From CBFHMJ01 sp965656875 (GTDB lineage: Bacteria; Pseudomonadota; Gammaproteobacteria; Enterobacterales; Alteromonadaceae): a stretch of 64,000 nt of DNA. This document shows positions 24,999-34,099 of the stretch, piece by piece. The stretch lies in contig CBFHMJ010000032.1 of the NCBI GenBank assembly GCA_965656875.1, forward strand, positions 136,610 through 200,609, in the 5' to 3' direction. The notes beneath the pieces are model-generated. The model worked only from the letters and a program-made list of their open reading frames with translations. It was not told the origin of the DNA and searched no databases. The translations under genes and the position numbers were made by a program. The stretch's first letter is position 1, and every line of letters begins with the position of its first letter.

Positions 24999-25719
24999 TT
25001 CCGTTGATAGCGACTCAGCTGCTCAACAGCGCCTGGTTGCTCATCAGGCAAACGAGCTGTTTGCTGCAATGTCACCACAAGAACGAATCGCCTGGTCGTT
25101 GGAAAACAGCGAAGGCGAGTTCATTTTATCATCCAGCTTTGGCATTCAGTCGGCAGTATTGCTGCATATGTTGACTGAACAAAAGCCAGATATTTCGATT
25201 GTTTTACTGGATACCGGCTATTTATTTCCTGAGACCTATCGCTTTATTGATGAATTGACAGAGCGTTTAACGTTAAACGTTAAACGTTATTCATCGCTTT
25301 TGAGTCCTGCATGGCAAGAAGCTCGTTACGGTGAGCTTTGGCATCAGGGTGTTGAAGGGATCAAGCGTTATAACCAGATGAATAAAGTTGAACCGATGGC
25401 GCGCGCATTAGATGAATTAAACGTTGGTACCTGGTTTTCTGGTCTTCGTCGTCAGCAATCATCAACGAGAGAGAACAAGCCGTTTGTTGAGTTGAGTCAG
25501 GGGACAGTGAAAGTTTATCCGATACTCGACTGGACTAATAAAGATGTTCATTACTATCTGAAAGATAACGATTTACCTTATCACCCATTATGGGATCAGG
25601 GCTACGTTTCTGTCGGCGACTCTCATACCTCACAGCCATTGAAACCCGGGATGACTGAAGAGGAAACTCGTTTCTTCGGATTAACCCGTGAATGTGGCTT
25701 ACACGGCGACGGTATTTAG
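24991..25719 (+). CDS. cysH: Phosphoadenylyl-sulfate (PAPS) reductase
   Basis: 242 aa. It reduces PAPS to sulfite using thioredoxin. The SSSFGIQSAVLLHM nucleotide loop is near residues 45-60, and the C-terminal ECGLHGDGI carries the single catalytic cysteine. I see no extra cysteine pairs, so this is the PAPS type without an iron-sulfur cluster, which fits the presence of cysC and cysQ in the operon. A short stretch at 25264-25291 is built of a 7-base repeat but is in frame. Confidence 0.97.
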   Translation: MTNSVDSDSAAQQRLVAHQANELFAAMSPQERIAWSLENSEGEFILSSSFGIQSAVLLHMLTEQKPDISIVLLDTGYLFPETYRFIDELTERLTLNVKRYSSLLSPAWQEARYGELWHQGVEGIKRYNQMNKVEPMARALDELNVGTWFSGLRRQQSSTRENKPFVELSQGTVKVYPILDWTNKDVHYYLKDNDLPYHPLWDQGYVSVGDSHTSQPLKPGMTEEETRFFGLTRECGLHGDGI

Positions 25720-25728
25720 GAGAGCATC

Positions 25729-27165
25729 ATGGACTATTTACCAATATTTACAGATCTGAGAAGTAAGCCGGTACTTGTCATTGGTGGCGGTGGCGTAGCA
25801 CTTCGAAAAGTTCGGTTGCTACAACAAGCTGGCGCAGATGTAACTGTCATCGCTCCAGCAATCGATGATGGATTTAATGCATTGCCACGTTATGACGATA
25901 TCATGTTGATTGGTGAAGTCTTCTCGGCTGCTATGCATCAACATTTGATCCGTCGTTCTGTACTTGTTATTGCCGCGACGAATGATGATGACGTTAATCA
26001 CCAGGTTTATCAGTTATGTGAGCGACTTAATGTACTGGCCAATGTTGTCGACGACCCGGCAAATAGTCGTTTTATCTTTCCTTCTATCATTGATCGATCA
26101 CCCATTATGGTAGCGGTATCCAGTGGTGGTTCAGCACCTGTACTGGTTCGTCGTTTACGTGAACGACTGGAAGCAACGTTGCCTCGATATTTAGGTCCGT
26201 TAGCCAGTTTGATTGGACGGTATCGTCCGGTGGTCAAGAAAACATTTAGCCAACTTTCTCAGCGTCGTGGATTCTGGGAAAGATTACTAAGCAGCCCGGT
26301 CGTTTCATTGCTTCAACAAGAAAAGTCTGAGGAGGCTGAGGCACTACTCAATCAACAGCTTGAAAGTCCTCTTTCTGAAAAAGGTGAAGTTTATATCGTT
26401 GGTGGTGGGCCGGGTGATCCTGACTTGCTGACACTAAAGGCATTGCAGCTAATGCAGCAGGCGGATGTTGTTGTTCATGATGGACTGGTGTCACCTGAAG
26501 TGCTTGATCTGGCTCGTCGAGATGCTGAATTTATTAGTGTTCAAAAACAGGCTGGAAACCATTCTGTTCCACAGGATGAGATTAATCAGATTCTGGTTGA
26601 TAAAGCGCTGGCCGGACATAAAGTTTGTCGTTTAAAAGGCGGCGACCCCTTTATTTTTGGCCGAGGTGGAGAAGAAGCTGAAACCTTGATTGAACATGAT
26701 ATAGCGTTTCAGATTGTCCCCGGTGTTACTGCTGCCGCTGGTTGTTCTGCCTACGCAGGTATTCCGCTGACACACAGAGATTATGCTCAAACGGTTCAAT
26801 TTGTGACAGGCCACAGTAAAAAGAATGGTCGCTCTCCGGACTGGGCTTCTCTGGCCAAAGAAAATCAAACATTGATGGTTTATATGGGACTGATTAATTC
26901 TGCCGAAATCAGTGCAAAACTTATCGAAGCTGGACGTTCATCTTCGACGCCTGTCGCCATCGTCGAGCGCGGCACGACAAAGCAGCAACGCGTGGTTACA
27001 GGCACGCTGGCAACGCTTAATCAGATTATTGCAGAGCAGGCTGTTCAATCACCGGGCATGATTATTATTGGTGAAGTCGTTGCGCTACATAAAAAGTTAG
27101 CCTGGTTCGGCGATACGCCGCAAGACAGTGCTTTGGCACAACCATTAATTCATTTAGCAAGCTAG
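25729..27165 (+). CDS. cysG: Siroheme synthase (multifunctional)
   Basis: 478 aa (457 in E. coli). Residues 1-215 are the precorrin-2 dehydrogenase/ferrochelatase half (VLVIGGGGVALRKV; the VSSGGSAPVLVRRLRERLE loop with the serine that is phosphorylated in Salmonella). Residues about 220-465 are uroporphyrinogen III methyltransferase (VYIVGGGPGDPDLLTLKAL; GGDPFIFGRGGEE; VPGVTAAAG). It makes the siroheme that CysI needs, which explains its place between cysH and cysD. AGGAG precedes the ATG. Confidence 0.97.
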   Translation: MDYLPIFTDLRSKPVLVIGGGGVALRKVRLLQQAGADVTVIAPAIDDGFNALPRYDDIMLIGEVFSAAMHQHLIRRSVLVIAATNDDDVNHQVYQLCERLNVLANVVDDPANSRFIFPSIIDRSPIMVAVSSGGSAPVLVRRLRERLEATLPRYLGPLASLIGRYRPVVKKTFSQLSQRRGFWERLLSSPVVSLLQQEKSEEAEALLNQQLESPLSEKGEVYIVGGGPGDPDLLTLKALQLMQQADVVVHDGLVSPEVLDLARRDAEFISVQKQAGNHSVPQDEINQILVDKALAGHKVCRLKGGDPFIFGRGGEEAETLIEHDIAFQIVPGVTAAAGCSAYAGIPLTHRDYAQTVQFVTGHSKKNGRSPDWASLAKENQTLMVYMGLINSAEISAKLIEAGRSSSTPVAIVERGTTKQQRVVTGTLATLNQIIAEQAVQSPGMIIIGEVVALHKKLAWFGDTPQDSALAQPLIHLAS

Positions 27166-27182
27166 TAGCGGAAGAGGTTTTT

Positions 27183-28082
27183 ATGTCCTTAAGTCACCTG
27201 AAACAGTTAGAGGCTGAAAGCATCCACATTTTCCGTGAGGTGGTTGCTGAGTTTGAAAATCCGGTCATGCTTTATTCTATTGGTAAGGATTCGTCGGTAT
27301 TACTTCATCTTGCACGTAAAGCATTTTACCCGGGGAAAATTCCATTTCCGTTATTGCATGTTGATACCGACTGGAAATTCAAAGAGATGATTTCATTCCG
27401 CGACAACATTGCGAAGGAATTTGATCTTAATTTGTTGGTCCACAAAAATCCGGAAGGATTGGCGATGGGAGTTGGCCCATTTACGCACGGTAGTGCAAAG
27501 CATACTGACATTATGAAAACGCAGGGCCTGAAGCAAGCGCTCGATAAATTTGGTTTTGATGCTGCATTTGGCGGTGCGCGTCGAGACGAAGAGAAATCAC
27601 GAGCGAAAGAACGTGTTTATTCATTCCGGGATGAGAACCATCGTTGGGAGCCAAAGAATCAAAGGCCAGAATTGTGGTCAACGTACAATGGCGAAGTAAA
27701 TAAAGGCGAAAGCATTCGAGTTTTCCCTTTGTCTAACTGGACTGAGCTCGATATCTGGCAATACATCTGGCAAGAAAAAATCGACATTGTTCCGTTGTAC
27801 TTTGCACAGAAACGCCCGATCGTTGAGCGTGATGGCGTGCAAATTATGGTTGATGATGACCGTATGCCATTGAATGACGGTGAAATACCTGAAATGAAAT
27901 CAGTGCGATTCAGAACGCTGGGATGTTACCCGTTAACCGGTGCGGTTGAATCAGAAGCATCGTCACTGACAGAAATTATTGAGGAAATGTTATTAGCCAC
28001 AACTTCAGAACGTCAAGGCCGTATCATTGATAGTGATCAGGCCGGTTCGATGGAGATTAAAAAGCGTGAGGGGTATTTCTAA
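27183..28082 (+). CDS. cysD: Sulfate adenylyltransferase subunit 2
   Basis: 299 aa (302 in E. coli). PP-loop ATP pyrophosphatase subunit that forms APS from sulfate and ATP; the SIGKDSSVLLHLA motif is at about residue 32. Other family motifs are FGGARRDEEKSRAKERV and the C terminus KKREGYF. Its stop overlaps the cysN start by one base (TAATG); the two proteins act as a heterodimer. Confidence 0.98.
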   Translation: MSLSHLKQLEAESIHIFREVVAEFENPVMLYSIGKDSSVLLHLARKAFYPGKIPFPLLHVDTDWKFKEMISFRDNIAKEFDLNLLVHKNPEGLAMGVGPFTHGSAKHTDIMKTQGLKQALDKFGFDAAFGGARRDEEKSRAKERVYSFRDENHRWEPKNQRPELWSTYNGEVNKGESIRVFPLSNWTELDIWQYIWQEKIDIVPLYFAQKRPIVERDGVQIMVDDDRMPLNDGEIPEMKSVRFRTLGCYPLTGAVESEASSLTEIIEEMLLATTSERQGRIIDSDQAGSMEIKKREGYF

Positions 28083-29509
28083 TGTCTGCTATTCGTGAAG
28101 AAGTTCAGGAGCATGGAGTTGTTAACTACCTGAATAATCAACAGAACAAATCACTCTTACGTTTTTTGGCTTGCGGTAGTGTTGATGATGGAAAAAGTAC
28201 CTTGATCGGACGGTTATTGCATGACAGCCATCAGCTTTACGATGATCAGTTAACGACTTTACATGCTGAGAATGAAAAACAAGGTAACGCGGGACAAGAG
28301 CTGGACTTTTCATTACTGGTCGATGGACTTCAGGCCGAGCGAGAGCAGGGGATTACAATCGATGTAGCCTACCGCTATTTTTCTACTAAAACGCGAAAGT
28401 TCATCATTGCTGACACACCCGGACATGAACAATACACACGTAATATGGCTACGGGTGCGTCAACTTGTGATCTGGCCATTATTCTGATTGATGCTCGACA
28501 TGGTGTTCAGGCACAGACTCGTCGTCATAGTTATATTTGCTCTCAGTTGGGCATTAAACAGTTTGTTGTTGCCATCAATAAGATGGATCTGGTGAATTAC
28601 TCATCGAAAACATTTAATGACATCGTTGAACAATATCAGGATGTTGTTCAGCAATTAGGATTAGAACATGTCCATTTTGTGCCAATTTCCGCGTTACGGG
28701 GTGAAAATCTGATTGAGCGTTCTGCGCACATGCCGTGGTATCAGCAAGAAACCTTGATGGAATTATTGGAACTGGCTGACGAATCAGAACAGAATCTCTC
28801 TCTGGCAGCCAGACTTCCCGTGCAGTATGTGAATCGTCCTGATAGTAACTATCGTGGGTTTTCCGGCACTCTTGCATCCGGCATTTTACGTCCAGGTGAT
28901 GCGGTTACGGTGCAGCCGTCAGGTTTACGGTCTGTCATAAAAACGATCGATACTTTTGACGGTGAACTGGACGCTGCCGAAGCTGGCGAAGCAATTACTG
29001 TGACATTAACCGATGAAATCGACATTAGTCGAGGTGATGTCCTGATTGCGGGTGATGAATCGATGTCGGTAAGTAAGCAATTTAACGCATCGCTGGTTTG
29101 GTTGAATGAAGCGCCTTTGCGTAATGATGCTGAGTATCGTTTTAAAATCGGTCATCGCGTTACGACTGGTAAAATCAGCGCAGTTAACTATGTCGTTAAC
29201 GTCAATGATTTCAGCAAGGAAACTGCTAGTGGTCTTGTGCTGAATAGCATTGCAAATGTAGATATTACATTGACTGAAGCTGTCGCTCTGGATGAATATC
29301 AGCAGCTGCGTAAAACCGGTAGTTTTATTGTCATTGATCGGTTGTCTAATGCCACAGTAGCAGCGGGAATGGTTCAGCAAACAGAACTTGATAACACGCC
29401 ATCAACTATGCGTTTCAGTCAGCAAGAACTGGAACTCAATGCTTATATTCGTAAACACTACCCTCACTGGCAAGCGATAGATATTTCGACGCTGCCTGAC
29501 GAAACGTGA
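28082..29509 (+). CDS. cysN: Sulfate adenylyltransferase subunit 1 (GTPase)
   Basis: 475 aa (475 in E. coli). EF-Tu-like GTPase that drives APS formation by CysD. The P-loop GSVDDGKSTLIGRLL is at about residue 32, with DTPGHEQYTRNMATGAST and NKMDLV following. There is no fused APS kinase domain; a separate cysC lies two genes downstream. Confidence 0.98.
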   Translation: MSAIREEVQEHGVVNYLNNQQNKSLLRFLACGSVDDGKSTLIGRLLHDSHQLYDDQLTTLHAENEKQGNAGQELDFSLLVDGLQAEREQGITIDVAYRYFSTKTRKFIIADTPGHEQYTRNMATGASTCDLAIILIDARHGVQAQTRRHSYICSQLGIKQFVVAINKMDLVNYSSKTFNDIVEQYQDVVQQLGLEHVHFVPISALRGENLIERSAHMPWYQQETLMELLELADESEQNLSLAARLPVQYVNRPDSNYRGFSGTLASGILRPGDAVTVQPSGLRSVIKTIDTFDGELDAAEAGEAITVTLTDEIDISRGDVLIAGDESMSVSKQFNASLVWLNEAPLRNDAEYRFKIGHRVTTGKISAVNYVVNVNDFSKETASGLVLNSIANVDITLTEAVALDEYQQLRKTGSFIVIDRLSNATVAAGMVQQTELDNTPSTMRFSQQELELNAYIRKHYPHWQAIDISTLPDET

Positions 29510-29525
29510 GTAACGTGGTTACTGG

Positions 29526-31256
29526 ATGATTACTGAACAAGTCCTCACACTGGCGATAATGGCGATGTTGCTATTGTCGCTGGTGCTTTCTGGTTGGTCG
29601 CCGGGTTTACTGTTTGTGTCGGCAATCAGTGTCTGCTATTTACTGGGTCTTATTGAGCTGGATTCAGTACTGGTAAACTTTACTAATCCCTCATTAATTA
29701 CCTTAGTTTTGCTGGTACTTCTATCAACCGCCATTGAAAAGACCTGGTTGGTTCGTTGGTTGAGTAATGGAATTGCTCGCCATAGTTTGTCGGTATCGAC
29801 ATTAAAACTGGGACTATCAAGCGCCTTCCTTTCTTCTTTTACCAATAATACCGCTGTTGTTGCGACACTGATTTCCGCGATTAAAAACAATGCTAAATAT
29901 TCGCCTTCTAAATTATTATTGCCATTGTCGTATACCGCGATTCTTGGTGGGACATTAACGCTGATTGGAACTTCCACAAACTTAATTGTCGATGGGTTTA
30001 TGCAAAGTTCAGGTTTACCTGGACTCAGATTCTTCGAGTTCACCCTGGTTGGGTTAGGTGCATTAGCGACAGGAATGGTCGTTATTTTGCTAACTTTGCA
30101 CTATCTGCCTGATAATCGTGATACCCGAGGTAAGGCGGTGCCGTTTTATTTGGAAGCTCAGGTTGTTCACGGTTCTTCAATGAGTGGTAAAACGGTAGAG
30201 GAAAATGGCTTACGTGATTTGAAGTCGATCTTTCTGGCTGAGATTGTCAGGAAAGGAAAACGGATAGTGCCGGTATCCCCAAAACAACGTTTGTACGATG
30301 GCGATGAGTTGCTATTCGTTGGTGATATTGCTCAGGTTAATTTGTTATCGCAATTCCGTGGCTTAAGACTGGCTGGCCGTAAAGAACAGCAGTCTTCGCT
30401 GAATCATCTGGTAGAAGTAGTCATTAGTCAGTCTTCAGATATAACCGGCAAGACGTTGAAACAATGTAACTTTCGGCAAAAATACGATGCTGTTGTTATT
30501 GCTATTCGACGAGGACATGAACGGTTGCAGGGTGGATTAGGCTCTGTCGTGTTAAAACCGGGTGATTCATTAATTCTCGCCCCCGGTGATAATTTCCATC
30601 AGCATGAGTCACTTCGCCGTGATTTTGTTTTTATCAGTGGACTGGATGTTCAACAATTTTTAAGTAAATCAAACAGTGTTCTGGTGCTTGGAGGTTTGGC
30701 CTCTGTGTTACTGTTGTCTGGGCTTGATGTGATCCCGCTGGTGAAAGGATTAGTGGCATTGTTGGCCGGATTTCTTGTTGTTGGTATTGTCCGGTTGAAA
30801 GAGTTGAAGCGAAAGTTTCCGCTAGAATTATTTGCCCTGGTGGGTTCAGCGATAGGTTTAGCGCAGCTGATGACCAGCTCTGGTGTAGCAGCCTCCATGT
30901 CCAGTTTTTTACTTACCAGTCTTAATGGATTTGGAGTGATCGGTGCGTTTATTTGTATTTATCTACTGACACTATTGCTTACAGAGCTCATAACGAATAA
31001 TGCAGCGGCAGCTTTAACATTTCCTATCGCATTTAGTCTGGCAACAGAGCTGGGTGTTAATTATCAGCCTTTTATTATGGCCGTTGTATTTGGTGCGTCA
31101 GCAAGCTTTATCTCGCCTTATGGTTATCAGACTAATCTAATGGTGTTCAGTGCCGGCAATTATAAACTGGCCGATTTTCTGCGTGTTGGAATGCCTTTAT
31201 CGGTAACGTATTCAATCACTGTTTTACTTTTAATTCCGCTTATTTTTCCTTTCTGA
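29526..31256 (+). CDS. SLC13/DASS-type anion permease with two TrkA-C domains, probable sulfate transporter
   Basis: 576 aa. Hydrophobic segments at about 5-200 and 375-576 flank a soluble middle part (about 205-370) with two TrkA-C (RCK-C) modules (RLYDGDELLFVGD; LKPGDSLILAPGD). The DASS signature loops are recognisable (SSFTNNTAVVATLI; LIGTSTNLIVDGFM; LTELITNNAAAALT). Family members move sulfate, phosphate or dicarboxylates with sodium or protons. It lies between cysN and cysC, 16 bases after cysN, which points to sulfate uptake; no ABC sulfate transporter is in the window. Related cys operons in Vibrio-like bacteria have the same gene here. Confidence 0.88.
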   Translation: MITEQVLTLAIMAMLLLSLVLSGWSPGLLFVSAISVCYLLGLIELDSVLVNFTNPSLITLVLLVLLSTAIEKTWLVRWLSNGIARHSLSVSTLKLGLSSAFLSSFTNNTAVVATLISAIKNNAKYSPSKLLLPLSYTAILGGTLTLIGTSTNLIVDGFMQSSGLPGLRFFEFTLVGLGALATGMVVILLTLHYLPDNRDTRGKAVPFYLEAQVVHGSSMSGKTVEENGLRDLKSIFLAEIVRKGKRIVPVSPKQRLYDGDELLFVGDIAQVNLLSQFRGLRLAGRKEQQSSLNHLVEVVISQSSDITGKTLKQCNFRQKYDAVVIAIRRGHERLQGGLGSVVLKPGDSLILAPGDNFHQHESLRRDFVFISGLDVQQFLSKSNSVLVLGGLASVLLLSGLDVIPLVKGLVALLAGFLVVGIVRLKELKRKFPLELFALVGSAIGLAQLMTSSGVAASMSSFLLTSLNGFGVIGAFICIYLLTLLLTELITNNAAAALTFPIAFSLATELGVNYQPFIMAVVFGASASFISPYGYQTNLMVFSAGNYKLADFLRVGMPLSVTYSITVLLLIPLIFPF

Positions 31257-31283
31257 AAATAAGTTGATAATGAGAATTCACCT

Positions 31284-31883
31284 ATGACTGAAAATGTAGT
31301 GTGGCACAACCATTCCGTGGATAAAACTGCCCGAGAGTCTTTGAATAAACACCGGTCAGGTGTACTGTGGTTTACTGGCTTGAGCGGTTCCGGTAAATCG
31401 ACCATTGCAGGTCAGTTGGAAACAGAGCTTTATAAGCGAGGTATTCATACCTATTTACTGGATGGTGATAATGTTCGTATGGGATTATGTTCTGACCTTG
31501 GATTTACGGCGTCAGACCGACAGGAGAATATCCGACGAATTGGCGAAGTCGCAAAATTAATGGCCGATGCGGGGTTGGTTGTTCTGAGTGCCTTCATATC
31601 ACCGTTCAAAACCGAACGGCAACTTGTGCGTGAAATGTTACCTGAAGGTAGTTTCATAGAGGTATTTATAGATACACCGCTTGATGTTTGCGAGTCGCGT
31701 GATCCCAAGGGGCTATATAAGAAAGCGCGTCGTGGGGAGATTAAGCATTTCACCGGTATAGACTCCGATTATGAAGCTCCTGAAAAAGCCGAGTTGCATA
31801 TTAACACTGAGAACAAATCAGTTAGTGATGCGGTCAATGAAATACTTGCATCACTCCATAAACACGGGATTATACCTGCTTAG
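31284..31883 (+). CDS. cysC: Adenylylsulfate (APS) kinase
   Basis: 199 aa (201 in E. coli). It phosphorylates APS to PAPS. The P-loop is GLSGSGKST; DGDNVRMGLCSDLGF and the lid region with SAFISPF and the active serine are present. It continues the cys operon, 27 bases after the permease. Confidence 0.98.
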   Translation: MTENVVWHNHSVDKTARESLNKHRSGVLWFTGLSGSGKSTIAGQLETELYKRGIHTYLLDGDNVRMGLCSDLGFTASDRQENIRRIGEVAKLMADAGLVVLSAFISPFKTERQLVREMLPEGSFIEVFIDTPLDVCESRDPKGLYKKARRGEIKHFTGIDSDYEAPEKAELHINTENKSVSDAVNEILASLHKHGIIPA

Positions 31884-31906
31884 ATTTAATAAAAATAACA
31901 GGATAA

Positions 31907-32716
31907 ATGAGCGAAAATATGACTATGTTAGCTGTATCTTCTTACCTTGAACCTCTTAGAACGATTGCTCGCCAGGCGGGTGATGCCATTATGGCAATCT
32001 ACAACCAGGATTTTAATGTTATTGAGAAAGATGACAGTTCACCGTTAACGCAGGCTGATTTAGCCGCTCACAAGGTGATATGTGAGTCATTAGCGCAATT
32101 GACTCCTGAAATTCCTATTTTATCCGAAGAGTCAGAAAGCATAGAGTGGCGTGTACGCCAGTCATGGGAGACATTCTGGTTAGTTGACCCTTTGGACGGC
32201 ACTAAAGAATTTATTAAAAAGAACGGTGAGTTTACGGTGAATATTGCGCTTGTGCATCATGGTAAGCCTGTCTGTGCAGTTGTTTATGCTCCGGTGTTGG
32301 ACAAAATGTACAGCGCTGTTAATGATGGTGATCAAAGAAAAGCCTGGGTTGCCAAAGAAGGTCAAAATGCCAGCCTGCTATCTGTTAATACTGCTTTTGA
32401 TGAGGTAGTTAAAGTAGTGGGTAGTCGCTCACATCCAAGTCCAGCATTGAGTGATTTTCTAACACGCTACCATCAGGCTGAATTGGTGCCTGTTGGTAGC
32501 TCGTTGAAGTTTTGTTTGGTTGCTGAGGGACTGGCTCATATCTATCCGAGACTTGGACCTACCAGTGAATGGGATACAGCCGCAGGTCACTGCGTGGTCG
32601 AGGCTGCTGGTGGTATTGTTTTAACGGTTGATCATCAGCCCTTGTTATACAACCAATCTGAATCTATTCGAAATCCTTTCTTCTATGTTTCAGCGTCAAT
32701 GAGTCTCATTGATTGA
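31907..32716 (+). CDS. cysQ: 3'(2'),5'-bisphosphate nucleotidase
   Basis: 269 aa. It removes the PAP left over by PAPS reductase and controls PAPS level; inositol-monophosphatase fold. Metal-binding motifs are the early EE (LSEES), DPLDGTKEF and EWDTAAGH. ATG 31907 has AGGA four bases upstream; a second ATG at 31919 is possible. Last gene of the cys operon. Its 3' end overlaps the convergent cpxA-like gene by 21 bases with a palindrome at the overlap. Confidence 0.96.
   Translation: MSENMTMLAVSSYLEPLRTIARQAGDAIMAIYNQDFNVIEKDDSSPLTQADLAAHKVICESLAQLTPEIPILSEESESIEWRVRQSWETFWLVDPLDGTKEFIKKNGEFTVNIALVHHGKPVCAVVYAPVLDKMYSAVNDGDQRKAWVAKEGQNASLLSVNTAFDEVVKVVGSRSHPSPALSDFLTRYHQAELVPVGSSLKFCLVAEGLAHIYPRLGPTSEWDTAAGHCVVEAAGGIVLTVDHQPLLYNQSESIRNPFFYVSASMSLID
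32696..32712. other. Palindrome across the convergent cysQ/cpxA stop codons
   Basis: TCAATGAG-T-CTCATTGA, perfect 8-bp arms, sitting in the 21-base overlap of the two convergent genes and containing the cpxA stop. No conventional terminator is present between the units, so a short hairpin here may be what limits read-through from both sides. Confidence 0.45.
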
Positions 32717-34099
32717 TAACGATTGAGTAGGGAATCGCATGCTTATAATAAGCCCGCCGGTAACGGAATTTTCTGCTGTTATTTGACCGTTGTGTTTTTC
32801 AATGGCTTGTTTAGCAATCGCCAGTCCAAGGCCTGTTCCACCGGTCTGGCGAGCCCGTGAATCAGACGTTCGGTAAAAAGGCTCAAAGATCTTTTCAAGT
32901 TCTTCGGGTGATACACCTGTGCCATGATCTCTGACGGAAATTACAATATGATTGTTTTCTTCCATCAGATTTATATCAACACTGGTTCCTTCCATTGTGT
33001 ACTTAATTGCGTTTCGAATGATATTCTCAAGCGCACTTCGAATAAGTGTAGCGTCTCCAATGACTGCTGAAACTTCTTGCGGTGTGTATTGAATTAACTT
33101 GTTATTACTGGTTGCTTCAAATTCGGCATCACTGACCAATTCGGCGAGAAGCTGCTCAATATCCAACACACTTTGATCCAGATTCAGTAAACCACTTTCA
33201 AGCCTCGATACTTTCATTATGTCGGCGATCATCGCTTCTAATCTATCCGCTTCTTTTTCTATTTGGTTCAGGTATCGCCCTTTATTTGAATCATCTGTTG
33301 AACTTAATAATCCAACAGCCAACTGAAGACGGGTTAAAGGAGAGCGCAATTCGTGTGAGATATCCCCCATCAGTCGTTGTTGCGAGCCCAGTAGTTGGTG
33401 AATGTGATCGGCCATTTTATTGAATTGTTTTGCCAGTTGCCCGGTTTCATCTTTTCTTTGCGCGATTCTGCCGACTCGAGCTGTTAAGTCACCGGATTCA
33501 ATCTGCTGGCTGACTTTTTGTAGTTCTTTAACAGGACGTGTAATTCGATATGCAAGTAAAAAGCTAAGAGAGAACGTTAACAGGAGCGGTATAGCGATTT
33601 TTAGCCAGGTTGGTAATGCTCTCACACGGGACGATAATGAGTGACGATGTTCAGGCTTTATAAAGAGTAGTTTAAGTGGCTCTTCCGTTGAGAGTGAAAT
33701 GGGACCCATAATGTCATAGTTGAAAAAGCTTGTTTTCATTGGGTGCAACGATGCAGCGGCATTCAGTATTTCATCACGGGAGATAAAAGGAGGTAACGGT
33801 TTGCCGCTGTGAATTATATTATTTTGATCGATGATGACGGGATGTGAGCGAAATTTAAATCGTTTTCCAGTTAAAGCTGTTTCGATACTTTGATTGCGAA
33901 TGGTCAATCGATATGAAAAGCCTTCAGCCGAACGCTGTAATTTTTGTAGTGTTGGTTCACTAATACTTTTAACGATTGGTGTATCAGAATACTGCTTTGT
34001 GACAAAAACAGTAGTCATTATGATGGATACAATAACAATCCAAAACCAGAAAAATAGCTTAAATGCCAGGTGATTAAACGGATTCAGCGATATCTTCAT
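32696..34099 (-). CDS. cpxA: Envelope stress sensor histidine kinase, CpxA type
   Basis: 467 aa inner-membrane kinase. There is an N-terminal membrane helix (about 8-30), a periplasmic domain (about 35-165), a second helix (about 168-188), HAMP, then the H-box SHELRSPLTRLQ and an ATP-binding domain with N, G1 and G2 boxes (NIIRNAIKY; DHGTGVSPEE; GGTGLGLAI). The H-box, FYRTSDSRARQTGGTG and the order cpxR-cpxA divergent from cpxP match the E. coli Cpx system. It starts directly at the end of cpxR with the ribosome-binding site inside the last cpxR codons, so translation is coupled. Confidence 0.92.
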   Translation of the reverse strand: MKISLNPFNHLAFKLFFWFWIVIVSIIMTTVFVTKQYSDTPIVKSISEPTLQKLQRSAEGFSYRLTIRNQSIETALTGKRFKFRSHPVIIDQNNIIHSGKPLPPFISRDEILNAAASLHPMKTSFFNYDIMGPISLSTEEPLKLLFIKPEHRHSLSSRVRALPTWLKIAIPLLLTFSLSFLLAYRITRPVKELQKVSQQIESGDLTARVGRIAQRKDETGQLAKQFNKMADHIHQLLGSQQRLMGDISHELRSPLTRLQLAVGLLSSTDDSNKGRYLNQIEKEADRLEAMIADIMKVSRLESGLLNLDQSVLDIEQLLAELVSDAEFEATSNNKLIQYTPQEVSAVIGDATLIRSALENIIRNAIKYTMEGTSVDINLMEENNHIVISVRDHGTGVSPEELEKIFEPFYRTSDSRARQTGGTGLGLAIAKQAIEKHNGQITAENSVTGGLIISMRFPTQSLSINETH

